A stretch of DNA of 64,000 nucleotides. Origin: JAFAMS01 sp963715815 (GTDB lineage Bacteria > Vulcanimicrobiota > Vulcanimicrobiia > Vulcanimicrobiales > Vulcanimicrobiaceae). Location of the stretch: NCBI GenBank assembly GCA_963715815.1, contig OY970278.1:3162001-3226000 (forward strand), given 5' to 3'. The notes under the pieces were generated by a model that ran no database searches, was not told the DNA's origin, and saw only the letters and a list, made by a program, of their open reading frames with translations. How positions within the stretch are numbered: position 1 is the first letter of the stretch; every line of letters starts with the position of its first letter. The position numbers and the translations under genes were made by a program. Positions 17,489 to 26,182 of this stretch are shown here, in pieces.

Positions 17489-18445
17489 ATGCAAGTACGT
17501 TTCGCAATCCAGAGCGTCGCGATCTTCGTCTTCGGAGCACTGCTTGCGCTCGTCTTGCCCCCATTTTACGCCGGACTCTTGACGTTGTGCGGACTTTACG
17601 CGCTCGTCACGCTCGGCCTCAATCTCTTCATGGGCTACGCCGGCCAAGTATCGCTCGGGCAAGCTGCGTTCGTCGGAATCGGCGCGTATACGTCCGCAGT
17701 CTTGGCCGTTCGCTACAGCGTCAGTCCCTGGATCGGTACGCTCGCGGGCGCGCTGGTCGCCGCAGTCGTTGCATATGCGATCAGCTTCGTTGCGCTGCGC
17801 TTGCGCGAGAATTATCTCGCGCTTGCTACGCTGGCGCTCGGCATCGTGATTAACGTCGTCTTCACGCAATGGGACTTTCTCGGCGGGACCTCCGGCATCA
17901 GCGGGATTCCCGGCTTCGTCTTCTTCGGCCACACCTTTGATGCGCGCAGCTATGCGGTGCTAACGTGGGCGCTCGTCGCGATCGGCGTGTGGTTTGCAAA
18001 CCGGCTCGTTACGTCATCATATGGACGCGCGCTGATTGCGCTTGCGTCCGGGGAGCTCGGTGCGCTCGCCCTCGGCCTCGACGGCGATCGCCTGCGGCGC
18101 CAAGTCTTTGTGCTCAGCGCAATTTATGCGGGCGTGAGCGGCGGCGTCTACGCGTCGTACTTCAGCTACATCGATCCGACGTCGTTCGGTTTCTTGCTGT
18201 CCGTGAACTTCGTCTTGATGTCGGTGATCGGCGGCCTGCGTAGCGTCTGGGGCGCAATCGTCGGCGCCGCCGCCGTCGTCGCGCTCGGCCAATTCCTCTC
18301 GATCGAAGTTCCGAAACTTCTGCCCAGCGCACGCGGCGATTTTCAAGCCTTCTTCTTCGGCATAATCTTGGTTGCGATTCTCGTCAACATGCCGGAAGGC
18401 TTGATGAGCGGCCTCCGCCGCCTTAAGTTGTCATCCCGAGCGTAG
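17489..18445 (+). CDS. livM: Branched-chain amino acid ABC transporter permease
   Basis: A 318-residue LivM-type permease with about nine hydrophobic segments and the family block L-F-M-G-Y-A-G-Q-V-S-L-G-Q-A-A-F. ATG 17489 is preferred; TTG 17483 is possible and closer to the GGGAAG ribosome-binding site. It is separated from the other liv genes and reads away from them. Its last codons lie inside the left copy of the 50-bp inverted repeat, so the repeat defines its C-terminus. Confidence 0.93.
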   Translation: MQVRFAIQSVAIFVFGALLALVLPPFYAGLLTLCGLYALVTLGLNLFMGYAGQVSLGQAAFVGIGAYTSAVLAVRYSVSPWIGTLAGALVAAVVAYAISFVALRLRENYLALATLALGIVINVVFTQWDFLGGTSGISGIPGFVFFGHTFDARSYAVLTWALVAIGVWFANRLVTSSYGRALIALASGELGALALGLDGDRLRRQVFVLSAIYAGVSGGVYASYFSYIDPTSFGFLLSVNFVLMSVIGGLRSVWGAIVGAAAVVALGQFLSIEVPKLLPSARGDFQAFFFGIILVAILVNMPEGLMSGLRRLKLSSRA

Positions 18446-18477
18446 GCGCGAAGCGCCGTAGTCGAGGGACAGCGATA
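18428..18477 (+). repeat. 50-bp inverted repeat, left copy
   Basis: It is the reverse complement of 19622-19671 with one mismatch over 50 bp. It contains an internal hairpin, GGCGC-GAA-GCGCC. It overlaps the last codons of livM and ends 7 bp from the stop of the secreted-protein gene. A shorter relative is at 48715. Confidence 0.9.
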
Positions 18478-18484
18478 GTGTCGG

Positions 18485-19621
18485 CTACTCGCTCCAAACG
18501 AACGCCGTAGCTACACCCTTATACGTACCGATGCCAACGATCGCTCCGTCGGCACGAATCGCGTAAGCGGTCTCAAAGCGCCAACCGGCAGGATGCGGCA
18601 AATCGTCGAGTCGCTGCATACGCCCCTTCTTCCAACGGAACGCGTAGTGTTTTCCGTTTTGAAGTATCTCGCCTCCGACGATCGTCCTGTCTTCGGAAAC
18701 GTCCCACGCAACGCTCTCCTCGTCATCGCGAACGAGCTGAATGGTTTGGCCGTTCGGAAACCACGCAACAGCGTGCGGCGTCGGATATTCGTATCGGCCC
18801 GCCGGTCCAAGCATGTTGCCGTAAGCGTGTTCGCTGCCGTGTCCGGGAAGCGCAGAAGCCCCCACGGCAAGGCCGTCACGCGTAATTGCAAACGGAACGC
18901 CCGGCCCCAGATCCGTCCCGTGAGTTCCGGTCCATCGTATTGCGATGCGTTTTTGCGACATTGCATTGACGAACCAAGAGGCCGATCTCCCATCAAGATA
19001 TCCGCGATAGCCTGCGACATATTTTCCGTTAATCGCCATCAGAATGGCTCGGCCAAGCTCTTCGCACGAATGCTGCTTGACGACGATGGCTACAGGCGGA
19101 TCGTAAGGGTCCATCCCGGCAGCTTGCGCGCTCTCATCAAGCGTGAGGGCAATTCGTCCCCCGGGATCGATCGCATAGACATGCGCACCCGTCCATTTCC
19201 GATAGGCGCAGCTAGGTGGGTTCCACCGCTTGACGCCTCCGCCGTTCCACTTTTGAATTTCGTACAGAATGTGCAGATATGCGCCAGAGAAGGCTTGATG
19301 GACCGTTACGAGCGCACCGCCGGAAAATAACGCGATTACTGGACCTGCTTCCGGAGGCGAGCCTTGTCCCGGTTTACTTCCGTCAAGGTAGAGCGGATGA
19401 AACGGCTCCCAGTCAGCCGACTCAGTCCAACGAATGACGAACGGTTGAGTTCGTCCGTCTACCGAGTGAATGGCCGCATACATAGTGCCGTCAGGCGCAA
19501 CGCTCATTGCTCGATCATCGGACTCCGGCGAGATCGTGTAACCATCCGGGAGATTTAGCGAGCGAACCGTCGCCGCTTGTGCATTTCCGCTGGCGACGAT
19601 TAGCAACAAAAGGGTCAGCAT
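18485..19621 (-). CDS. Secreted protein of unknown function
   Basis: A 378-residue protein with a cleavable signal peptide (L-T-L-L-L-L-I-V-A-S-G-N-A-Q-A-A). The rest is rich in Trp, Gly and Tyr with recurring patterns such as A-V-A-W-F-P-N-G and A-F-R-W-K-K-G, typical of beta-propeller-like 'HAF' extracellular repeats. I do not recognise an enzyme motif. The ATG is directly abutted by the right inverted repeat, which supplies a GAGGGG ribosome-binding site. The gene and its flanking repeats look like a discrete unit placed between livM and glmU. Its GC looks somewhat lower than that of its neighbours. Confidence 0.75.
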   Translation of the reverse strand: MLTLLLLIVASGNAQAATVRSLNLPDGYTISPESDDRAMSVAPDGTMYAAIHSVDGRTQPFVIRWTESADWEPFHPLYLDGSKPGQGSPPEAGPVIALFSGGALVTVHQAFSGAYLHILYEIQKWNGGGVKRWNPPSCAYRKWTGAHVYAIDPGGRIALTLDESAQAAGMDPYDPPVAIVVKQHSCEELGRAILMAINGKYVAGYRGYLDGRSASWFVNAMSQKRIAIRWTGTHGTDLGPGVPFAITRDGLAVGASALPGHGSEHAYGNMLGPAGRYEYPTPHAVAWFPNGQTIQLVRDDEESVAWDVSEDRTIVGGEILQNGKHYAFRWKKGRMQRLDDLPHPAGWRFETAYAIRADGAIVGIGTYKGVATAFVWSE

Positions 19622-19671
19622 TATCGCTGCCCCTCGACTACGGCGCTTCGCGCCTACGCTCGGGATGACAA
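19622..19671 (-). repeat. 50-bp inverted repeat, right copy
   Basis: This is the inverted partner of 18428-18477 (49 of 50 positions match). It fills nearly all of the gap between the glmU stop and the secreted-protein start, and on the minus strand provides GAGGGG about 8 bp before that ATG. Confidence 0.9.
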
Positions 19672-19673
19672 AC

Positions 19674-21065
19674 CTACTTCGCTGGCGTTTTCTTAATCGA
19701 TTTAGCGGGGACGCCGGCGACGCGGTCGCCGGGTGCGACGTCGCGCGTCACGACGGAGCCCGCGCCGGTCATTGAATCATCTCCGACTTCGACCGGCGCA
19801 ACGAGCATCGTGTCGGAGCCGATCTTTACGCGCTTGCCGATCTTCGTTTTATGTTTCTTCGTGCCGTCGTAGTTACAGGTAATCGAGCCGGCGCCGATGT
19901 TCGAACTTTCGCCGACTTCCGCATCGCCTAAATACGCGAGGTGCCGGGCCTTCACGCCGCGCTCGAGTTTCGAATCCTTGACCTCGACGAAATTGCCGAT
20001 TGCCACGTCGGCGTCCAGACGCGCGCCGTCGCGCAGGTGCGCGAACGGGCCGACGACCGAATGTGCGCCGACAGTACTATCGAGCACGACACTCTCCGTG
20101 ATTTGTACTGATTCGCCGATTGTCGCGCCGTAGATCCGGCAATTGGGGCCGATGCGCGTTCCGCTCCCGATGACCGATGCGCCGCCGATCGTCGTGTTGG
20201 GCGCGACTTCGACGTCGGTTCCGAACGAGAGATCAGGCTCGACGTACGTGCGCGCCGGATCGACGATCGTCACGCCGCCGCGCATATACTCCTCGCACAG
20301 ACGCTGATTGATTACCGCGCGTACCTTAGCAAGCTCGGCGCGATCGTTCACGCCCATGACGAGCGCAGCATCATCGCTCACAACCGGGACGACGCGGTCG
20401 CCGCGCTCGACGAGCATCGCGATCGTATCGGTGAGATACAGCTCACCCTGCGCATTGTTGGGGCTAAGATCGCCAATCACGCTGCGCAGCGAGCCTTCAT
20501 CGAACGCATAGATACCGGCGTTCATCTCATCGACGAGCAGCTCGTCGGGACTGCAATCACGCGCTTCAACGATCCGCATCACCAGGTCGCCGTCGAGGAT
20601 AACGCGCCCGAAGTTCGAGGGCAGCGGCATTCGCGCCGTCACGAGCGCCAGCGCGGTCAACGTATCGCAGGCTGCGACGACCGCGCGGAAAAGCGGACCG
20701 TCGACGGCCGGCATGTCACCGTACGCGATCAGAATCGTGCCGTCGCTGGACTTCAGCGCTTTCAGCGCGATCTGGACGGCGTGCCCCGTGCCTTTTTGTT
20801 CGCTCTGAATGACGGTGGAAATCTCGACGTCCGGGATGACATCGCCGATCGCGGCGATCGCCGCATCGTTTTCGGGGCTCGTGACGATCGCCACGCGCTC
20901 AACACCGGCGTCGCGCAATGCGCGCAGCACCCACCAAATCATCGGACGTCCGCAAATATCGTGCAGCACTTTGGGCATCGTGCTCTTCATGCGCACACCT
21001 TTGCCCGCCGCCAAGACAATTGCTGAGCTGCTGCTCTTCGCGGGCGCGGAACCGTTTGTGGTCAT
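19674..21065 (-). CDS. glmU: Bifunctional UDP-GlcNAc pyrophosphorylase / GlcN-1-P acetyltransferase
   Basis: A 463-residue cytoplasmic enzyme making UDP-GlcNAc for peptidoglycan and LPS. The N-terminal uridylyltransferase carries V-L-A-A-G-K-G-V-R-M and the Y-G-D-M-P motif. The C-terminal left-handed beta-helix has the hexapeptide pattern and the G-A-G-S-I-T-C-N-Y-D-G segment of the acetyltransferase. The length is normal. Its start overlaps the gltX stop by ATGA. Confidence 0.97.
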   Translation of the reverse strand: MTTNGSAPAKSSSSAIVLAAGKGVRMKSTMPKVLHDICGRPMIWWVLRALRDAGVERVAIVTSPENDAAIAAIGDVIPDVEISTVIQSEQKGTGHAVQIALKALKSSDGTILIAYGDMPAVDGPLFRAVVAACDTLTALALVTARMPLPSNFGRVILDGDLVMRIVEARDCSPDELLVDEMNAGIYAFDEGSLRSVIGDLSPNNAQGELYLTDTIAMLVERGDRVVPVVSDDAALVMGVNDRAELAKVRAVINQRLCEEYMRGGVTIVDPARTYVEPDLSFGTDVEVAPNTTIGGASVIGSGTRIGPNCRIYGATIGESVQITESVVLDSTVGAHSVVGPFAHLRDGARLDADVAIGNFVEVKDSKLERGVKARHLAYLGDAEVGESSNIGAGSITCNYDGTKKHKTKIGKRVKIGSDTMLVAPVEVGDDSMTGAGSVVTRDVAPGDRVAGVPAKSIKKTPAK

Positions 21066-22540
21066 GCGCTCACCGTGGATGGATGCGCTTGCAGAAAAGC
21101 CTCGATCCGCCCGATCGTGATCTCGCGTCCGAGAACTTCCGCTGTCTCGAAGAGTCCGGCCGAGACGGCCGCACCGGTGATCGCGACGCGTGTCGCGCCG
21201 ATAAACTCGCCGGCCTTGATCCCCTTACGCTCCGCGAGCGACCGAATCGCTTCTTCAATCGACGCGTGCGTCCACTCGCCCGGGATGCCGCGCAACGCCT
21301 CTGCGACGTCGTGCAGACGCTCGCGCGCCTCAGGCGTTCCGGCACGTTTCGCGATAGCTTGCTCGTCCCACGGGATCACGAGATCGGTTGTGAACAGATA
21401 GCGCGAGCCGGAAACGAGATCGTCGATCGTCTTGATACGCTCGCGCAAGAGCGCACACGCGGCTTCGACATGCGCCCGGTCCCTCCGAAGCTTAGCGGCA
21501 TCAGCCGCATTCGCAAGCATGTCGACCGTCAAATCGACGAGCGTAGCGAGCGGTGCCGTGCGAATGTACTCGCCGTTCATCCAGGCAAGCTTGACGACGT
21601 CGAAGATTGCGCCATGCTTTTGGACGCGCGCGAGATCGAACAGATCGATCATTTGCTGGTGCGTCATGATCTCGAGCTCGCCGCCCGGAGGCGACCATCC
21701 GAGCAAGGCCAGAAAGTTGACGAGCGCATCGGGAAGATAGCCAAACGTACGATACTCGGAGACGCCGGTAGCGCCGTCGCGTTTTGAAAGCTTCTTGCGC
21801 TCGGCATTAAGGATGATCGGAAGATGCGCAAATTGTGGGATCGGCTCGCCCAGCGCTTCGTAGAGCGCGATCTGCTTGGGCGTGTTGGCAAGATGCTCTT
21901 CGCCGCGAATAACGTGCGTAATCTTCATCGCCGCATCGTCGACGACTGCTGCGAAATTGTACAGCGGTCCGCCGCCTGCCTTGACGATGATGAAGTCCTC
22001 GACTTCACCGGGCGGAAACTCGACCTCGCCGCGAATGAGATCGCTCACGCGATACGTGCGTGCGATGTCAATGAGGAAGCGCATCGCCGGCGACGTGCCG
22101 AGTGCAGCCGTGCGCGAGACTACTTCATCGGCCGGGAGAAACGAACATTGGCAGGCCGCGCTCTTCTGCAGCGGTTCATCGTCCTGCGCGACGTCGTCGG
22201 CGCGCGACGCGCAAAAACACGGATAGACGCGACCGGCCTGCACGAGTTTTTCGAGGGCGGCCGCATACCGTTCGAGACGCTCGCGTTGATTGTACGGTCC
22301 GTACTCACCGCCGACGTCGGGGCCTTCGTCGTGTTGTAAACCGAGCCACTTGAGCGCGCGGAAAATCTCTTCGCGATATTCGGGCCGCTCGCGCGAAACA
22401 TCGGTATCCTCGACGCGCAGCACGTATGTGCCGCCGTGCTTGCGCGCGTAGAGATAGTTGAATAGCGCGGTACGCGCACCGCCAACGTGCAAGAATCCCG
22501 TCGGCGAGGGTGCAAATCGTACGCGCGGTTTATCGGACAC
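21062..22540 (-). CDS. gltX: Glutamyl-tRNA synthetase
   Basis: A 492-residue class I synthetase. The HIGH motif is F-A-P-S-P-T-G-F-L-H-V-G-G and the KMSKS motif reads K-L-S-K-R. The C-terminal anticodon-binding domain is full length. A Cys cluster (C-F-C-x-S, with a second C-Q-C) fits the zinc-binding type. The start GTG 22540 begins the conserved R-V-R-F-A-P-S-P-T-G; the upstream open frame is not conserved. It lies 2 bp after the TPR/ATP-grasp gene. Confidence 0.97.
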   Translation of the reverse strand: MSDKPRVRFAPSPTGFLHVGGARTALFNYLYARKHGGTYVLRVEDTDVSRERPEYREEIFRALKWLGLQHDEGPDVGGEYGPYNQRERLERYAAALEKLVQAGRVYPCFCASRADDVAQDDEPLQKSAACQCSFLPADEVVSRTAALGTSPAMRFLIDIARTYRVSDLIRGEVEFPPGEVEDFIIVKAGGGPLYNFAAVVDDAAMKITHVIRGEEHLANTPKQIALYEALGEPIPQFAHLPIILNAERKKLSKRDGATGVSEYRTFGYLPDALVNFLALLGWSPPGGELEIMTHQQMIDLFDLARVQKHGAIFDVVKLAWMNGEYIRTAPLATLVDLTVDMLANAADAAKLRRDRAHVEAACALLRERIKTIDDLVSGSRYLFTTDLVIPWDEQAIAKRAGTPEARERLHDVAEALRGIPGEWTHASIEEAIRSLAERKGIKAGEFIGATRVAITGAAVSAGLFETAEVLGREITIGRIEAFLQAHPSTVSA

Positions 22541-22542
22541 GC

Positions 22543-24006
22543 TCAGACTCTTACTCGCCCTATCACCATATCCTTGAACGCTTTCAAGATTGCGGTGACG
22601 GCGGGGCGTCGATAATCCCAACGGGCGTCGGCTCCCGGCTGCGCAACGACCATCGTCGCGTTCGCTTCGAAGAGCAACACACGGCCTTGCGCATCAACGG
22701 CAAAGTCGATGCCGGCGTAGTCGAGTCCGAGGGTTTGTTCGATCCGTTCCAGTGCCTCGATCGCGACTGGCCCAAGTGCACCGTGCATGTCGCCGAGGAA
22801 GCGTTCGTCCTCGGCACGATTTGCAGCGTTCTCGGTCATGTCGGCCGAGAAGTAGTGAATCTTCCAGTGCGGCGAAACCGCCAGGTGCAACGGATACATC
22901 TTTCCGTCGATGAACATCACGCGGTACTTGCGCGCTTGCCCGTCTGAGCCGCGTGCGTCGAGATACTCGATGGCAAAGAACTCGTCGCCCGGCAGCTGCG
23001 CGAGAGCCGCGGCTAGCTCTTCGGCCTTCTCTACCAAAACGAAATGACGGCCGGTGTGCTGCCGCGGCAATCGTAAGAGTACCGGAAACGCAAAGCCGTG
23101 TTCTTCGAGAACGGCTGCGCCGGCGCGTTCGAGCATCTCGCGTGCGATCACTCGCGTGCGCGGCGCAACGACATCTTTGAGAGATCGTAGCCGTTCGGCG
23201 TTCTCGGCGCGTCCGGTCGGCATGACCGCATCGGGAGTGTTGATCAGCGGAGCCTTCGTTGCGAATTCGCGCGCGCGGTGCAGCGCGTCAGCAGCAACGT
23301 CCGCATCGCTGATGGCGTTGAAGACGAGATCGTGTCGCGGCAAAGGCACGGCCGGATCGGCGTATTCAATGTACAGCTTGGTCGTCGCGAAGACGTGTTT
23401 GTCGAGCAGGCTCTCGGCATCGAGATTACCGCCGGTCGACGAAACCAGCACGAGCACCTCGGTCGGTTTTCCGTCGCCGAGATATGGCAATACTTCGATC
23501 GGCTCGACACCGAAGCCGAGCTTGCGATGCCGATCCGCGGCGACCTCGTCGCCCGTGCGGCTGAACAGATAGACGAGGCCCTTGTGCGCAGCGGCATTCT
23601 TAGGGTCGAGCGCGAGCGCGGCATCGAATTCGCGGCGCGCGCCCTCGAACTGCTCGAGCTCGAGCATGCAGATTCCAAGACTCACGTGTCCGAGCGGGTT
23701 TTGCGGATGCTGACGAACCGCTTCCTCATACGCGGCTTGCGCCGCGCGCCGCTTTCCGGCACGCGTCAGTACGTTCCCGAGGTTGTTGAGTCCGCCGAAG
23801 TGCGTCGGCGCAACCGAAAGCAGCGCGAAATAGCCTTCACGCGCGTCGTCGTTGCGGCCGAGCATTTCGAACAGTTGCGCGCGCGCGAACAAATCCTCGA
23901 CCGCGTGCGGCGGCCGCGCCAAACGCCTTTCGATCTCGGCAAGTTTTCGCTCGGCGTCTCGCGGTGAGAGCGTCGCTAGCCGACCAATTCCCGCCGCTTG
24001 CCGCAT
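22543..24006 (-). CDS. TPR protein fused to ATP-grasp-like domain
   Basis: A 487-residue protein. The first ~170 residues form three or four TPR repeats (for example L-N-N-L-G-N-V-L-T-R-A-G-K-R and H-V-S-L-G-I-C-M-L-E-L). The C-terminal ~300 residues resemble an ATP-grasp fold: F-P-V-L-L-R-L-P-R-Q-H-T-G strand pair, a central E-Y-L-D-A-R-G and the terminal metal-binding L-F-E-A-N-A-T-M. ATP-grasp enzymes form C-N or C-S bonds, but the substrate here is unknown. The start ATG 24006 overlaps the B12 subunit by 31 bp. The combination is unusual among the housekeeping genes around it. Confidence 0.75.
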   Translation of the reverse strand: MRQAAGIGRLATLSPRDAERKLAEIERRLARPPHAVEDLFARAQLFEMLGRNDDAREGYFALLSVAPTHFGGLNNLGNVLTRAGKRRAAQAAYEEAVRQHPQNPLGHVSLGICMLELEQFEGARREFDAALALDPKNAAAHKGLVYLFSRTGDEVAADRHRKLGFGVEPIEVLPYLGDGKPTEVLVLVSSTGGNLDAESLLDKHVFATTKLYIEYADPAVPLPRHDLVFNAISDADVAADALHRAREFATKAPLINTPDAVMPTGRAENAERLRSLKDVVAPRTRVIAREMLERAGAAVLEEHGFAFPVLLRLPRQHTGRHFVLVEKAEELAAALAQLPGDEFFAIEYLDARGSDGQARKYRVMFIDGKMYPLHLAVSPHWKIHYFSADMTENAANRAEDERFLGDMHGALGPVAIEALERIEQTLGLDYAGIDFAVDAQGRVLLFEANATMVVAQPGADARWDYRRPAVTAILKAFKDMVIGRVRV

Positions 24007-24395
24007 TCGCGTTCGATGAACGCGATAATATTTGAGAGCGGCGCTCCCGGCGTGAAGATTTCGCGCACGCCTAGACGCTTAAGCTCGACGGCGTCATCGG
24101 GCGGGATCGTTCCGCCGCCAAAAAAGACGATGTCGCCGACACCTTTGGCTTTGAGCTGTTCGACGACGAGTGGGAAGAGCGTCATGTGCGCGCCCGAGAG
24201 AATTGAAAGCCCGATGCCGTCAGCGTCTTCTTGAATCGCCGTGTTGACGATTTGTTCCGGCGTTTGGAAGAGCCCGGTGTAGATCACTTCCATCCCGGCG
24301 TCGCGCAATGCACGCGCGATCACTTTTGCGCCGCGGTCGTGTCCGTCGAGCCCCGCTTTCGCCACGATCACTCGCAGCGGTCGCTTCTGCTCCAT
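23976..24395 (-). CDS. Methylmalonyl-CoA mutase, B12-binding subunit
   Basis: A 139-residue stand-alone cobalamin-binding subunit. It has the cobalamin base-off motif D-G-H-D-R-G and the downstream G-G-G-T-I-P and S-I-L-S-G patterns. It works with the large catalytic subunit encoded upstream (24522), as in the two-polypeptide archaeal/Firmicute type of mutase, which interconverts methylmalonyl-CoA and succinyl-CoA. A 126-bp gap with a hairpin separates the two. Confidence 0.96.
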   Translation of the reverse strand: MEQKRPLRVIVAKAGLDGHDRGAKVIARALRDAGMEVIYTGLFQTPEQIVNTAIQEDADGIGLSILSGAHMTLFPLVVEQLKAKGVGDIVFFGGGTIPPDDAVELKRLGVREIFTPGAPLSNIIAFIERECGKRRELVG

Positions 24396-24426
24396 TTTAA
24401 AGGCGCTCCGCCCCAGGCTGCGCGCC

Positions 24427-24449
24427 CCCCAACCGCTTTGCGGTTGGGG
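24427..24449 (-). terminator. Perfect 10-bp hairpin between mutase subunits
   Basis: CCCCAACCGC (24427-24436), loop TTT, GCGGTTGGGG (24440-24449). There is no T-run after it on the minus strand, so it may act as a partial terminator or mRNA-stability element separating the two subunit genes rather than a classical intrinsic terminator. Confidence 0.6.
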
Positions 24450-24521
24450 CCCCCAGTTGCGCTCGGCCCATCACCATATCAAACATTGCACGGTGATTTC
24501 GCCGGCCTCGCAACAACACAC

Positions 24522-26165
24522 CTAGTAATGCGGGGTCTCCGTATAGCGGCCGTAGACCGAGACCATCGCGTCGACGATCTCGCCTTCCGTCGCCATTGCA
24601 TTCACCGCGTCGATGAGTGGCGGCATGATGTTGATCGATGCGTCCGCGCAAGCGCGTTTGAGCGACGCGAGGGCTTTCTCGACCGCAACCGCATCGCGAC
24701 CGACGCGCATAGTCTTGACGCGCTTCGCCTGCTCCATTTCGACTTTCGGCTCGATGCGAAGCAGCTCGATATCTTTTTCTGAACCCTCGCGTTCAAACGC
24801 GTTCACACCGACGATAATCCGATCTTGTGTTTCGAGCGAACGCTGATAGCTATAAGACGCGTCCGCTATCTCTTTTTGCAGGAAACCCGCTTCGATCGCC
24901 TCGATACAACCGCCGTATTCTTCGATTTGACGGAAGTACTCTTCGGCTTGACGCTCCATCTCATCGGTCAGCGATTCAATGAAATACGATCCACCAAGCG
25001 GATCGACGACGTTCGTAACGTTTGTTTCGTAGGCGAGGACCTGTTGCGTGCGCAGTGCGACTTCAACGGCGCGCTCGCTCGGTAACGCGAGCACTTCGTC
25101 CATCGAATTCGTGTGCAATGATTGCGTTCCGCCAAGCACCGCAGCCATCGCTTCGAAGGCGACGCGCGCGACATTGTTCAGCGGCTGTTGCGCGGTGGCG
25201 CTGCAGCCGGCCGTTTGCGTGTGGAACCGCAACTGCCACGAACGCGGATCTTTCGCGCCATATTTCTCGCGCATGTGCCGCGCATAGATGCGCCGCGCAG
25301 CGCGGAACTTGCAAATCTCTTCGAAGAAGTCGATATGCGAGTTGAAGAAAAACGAGAGACGCGGCGCAAAGCTGTCGACGTCCATCCCGGCCTTCATTGC
25401 GGCTTCGACATATGCGAAGCCGTCGGCGAGCGTGAACGCGAGCTCTTGCACCGCGGTCGATCCGGCTTCACGAATGTGGTAACCCGAGATCGAGATCGTA
25501 TTCCACTTGGGCATCTGCTCCGTGCAGAACTTCATCATGTCGACGATGATGCGCACGTGAGGCCGCGGCGGAAAGATCCATTCTTTTTGCGCGATGTACT
25601 CTTTGAGAATGTCGGCTTGAATCGTTCCGCCGAGAGCGCTGCGCGGAATGCCTTTTTTCTCCGCGGCCGCGATGTATTGCGCAAGTGCGATGCAAGCCGG
25701 ACCGTTGATCGTCATCGACGTTGTGATCGCGCCCATGTCGATGCCGTCGAAAAGCTGCTGCATGTCGACGAGCGAGTCGATCGCAACGCCGCACTTGCCG
25801 ACTTCACCCAGCGACTGCGGCGCATCGGAGTCGTACCCCATCAGAGTCGGCATGTCGAACGCGACCGAGAGCCCCATCTGACCTTGCGCCAATAAGAAGT
25901 GATACCGTTCGTTTGTTTGCTTCGCATTGCCGAAGCCGGCGAATTGACGCATCGTCCACAGACGCCCGCGATACATCGACGGATGGATCCCGCGTGTATA
26001 CGGATACTCGCCCGGTTGCCCGAGATCGCGTTCCAGATCGAGCCCGGCGAGGTCCTCCGGGCCATACACCTCTTTGAGCGGTATATCGGAGATCGTCCGG
26101 TCGGTCGCGCCGGAACCCGGTCCGCCGCGTTTGAGGGGCTTTGCCCGTTCGATCATTTTGGCCAT
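24522..26165 (-). CDS. Methylmalonyl-CoA mutase, large catalytic subunit
   Basis: A 547-residue TIM-barrel subunit without the B12 domain. The stretch Y-P-Y-T-R-G-I-H-P-S-M-Y and G-L-S-V-A-F-D-M-P-T-L-M-G-Y-D-S-D are family hallmarks, as is S-I-S-G-Y-H-I-R-E-A-G. The enzyme rearranges (R)-methylmalonyl-CoA; an isobutyryl-CoA or ethylmalonyl-CoA mutase cannot be ruled out by eye. It follows an MDR reductase with 17 bp spacing. Valine/isoleucine degradation would supply its substrate and links it to the liv transporter elsewhere. Confidence 0.95.
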   Translation of the reverse strand: MAKMIERAKPLKRGGPGSGATDRTISDIPLKEVYGPEDLAGLDLERDLGQPGEYPYTRGIHPSMYRGRLWTMRQFAGFGNAKQTNERYHFLLAQGQMGLSVAFDMPTLMGYDSDAPQSLGEVGKCGVAIDSLVDMQQLFDGIDMGAITTSMTINGPACIALAQYIAAAEKKGIPRSALGGTIQADILKEYIAQKEWIFPPRPHVRIIVDMMKFCTEQMPKWNTISISGYHIREAGSTAVQELAFTLADGFAYVEAAMKAGMDVDSFAPRLSFFFNSHIDFFEEICKFRAARRIYARHMREKYGAKDPRSWQLRFHTQTAGCSATAQQPLNNVARVAFEAMAAVLGGTQSLHTNSMDEVLALPSERAVEVALRTQQVLAYETNVTNVVDPLGGSYFIESLTDEMERQAEEYFRQIEEYGGCIEAIEAGFLQKEIADASYSYQRSLETQDRIIVGVNAFEREGSEKDIELLRIEPKVEMEQAKRVKTMRVGRDAVAVEKALASLKRACADASINIMPPLIDAVNAMATEGEIVDAMVSVYGRYTETPHY

Positions 26166-26182
26166 GGCTGCTCCTATTTTCG

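Noticed and set aside
24397..24651. Minus-strand frame between the mutase subunits
   Set aside because: It overlaps the large subunit's end in another frame, and its sequence comes from the hairpin and flanking DNA.
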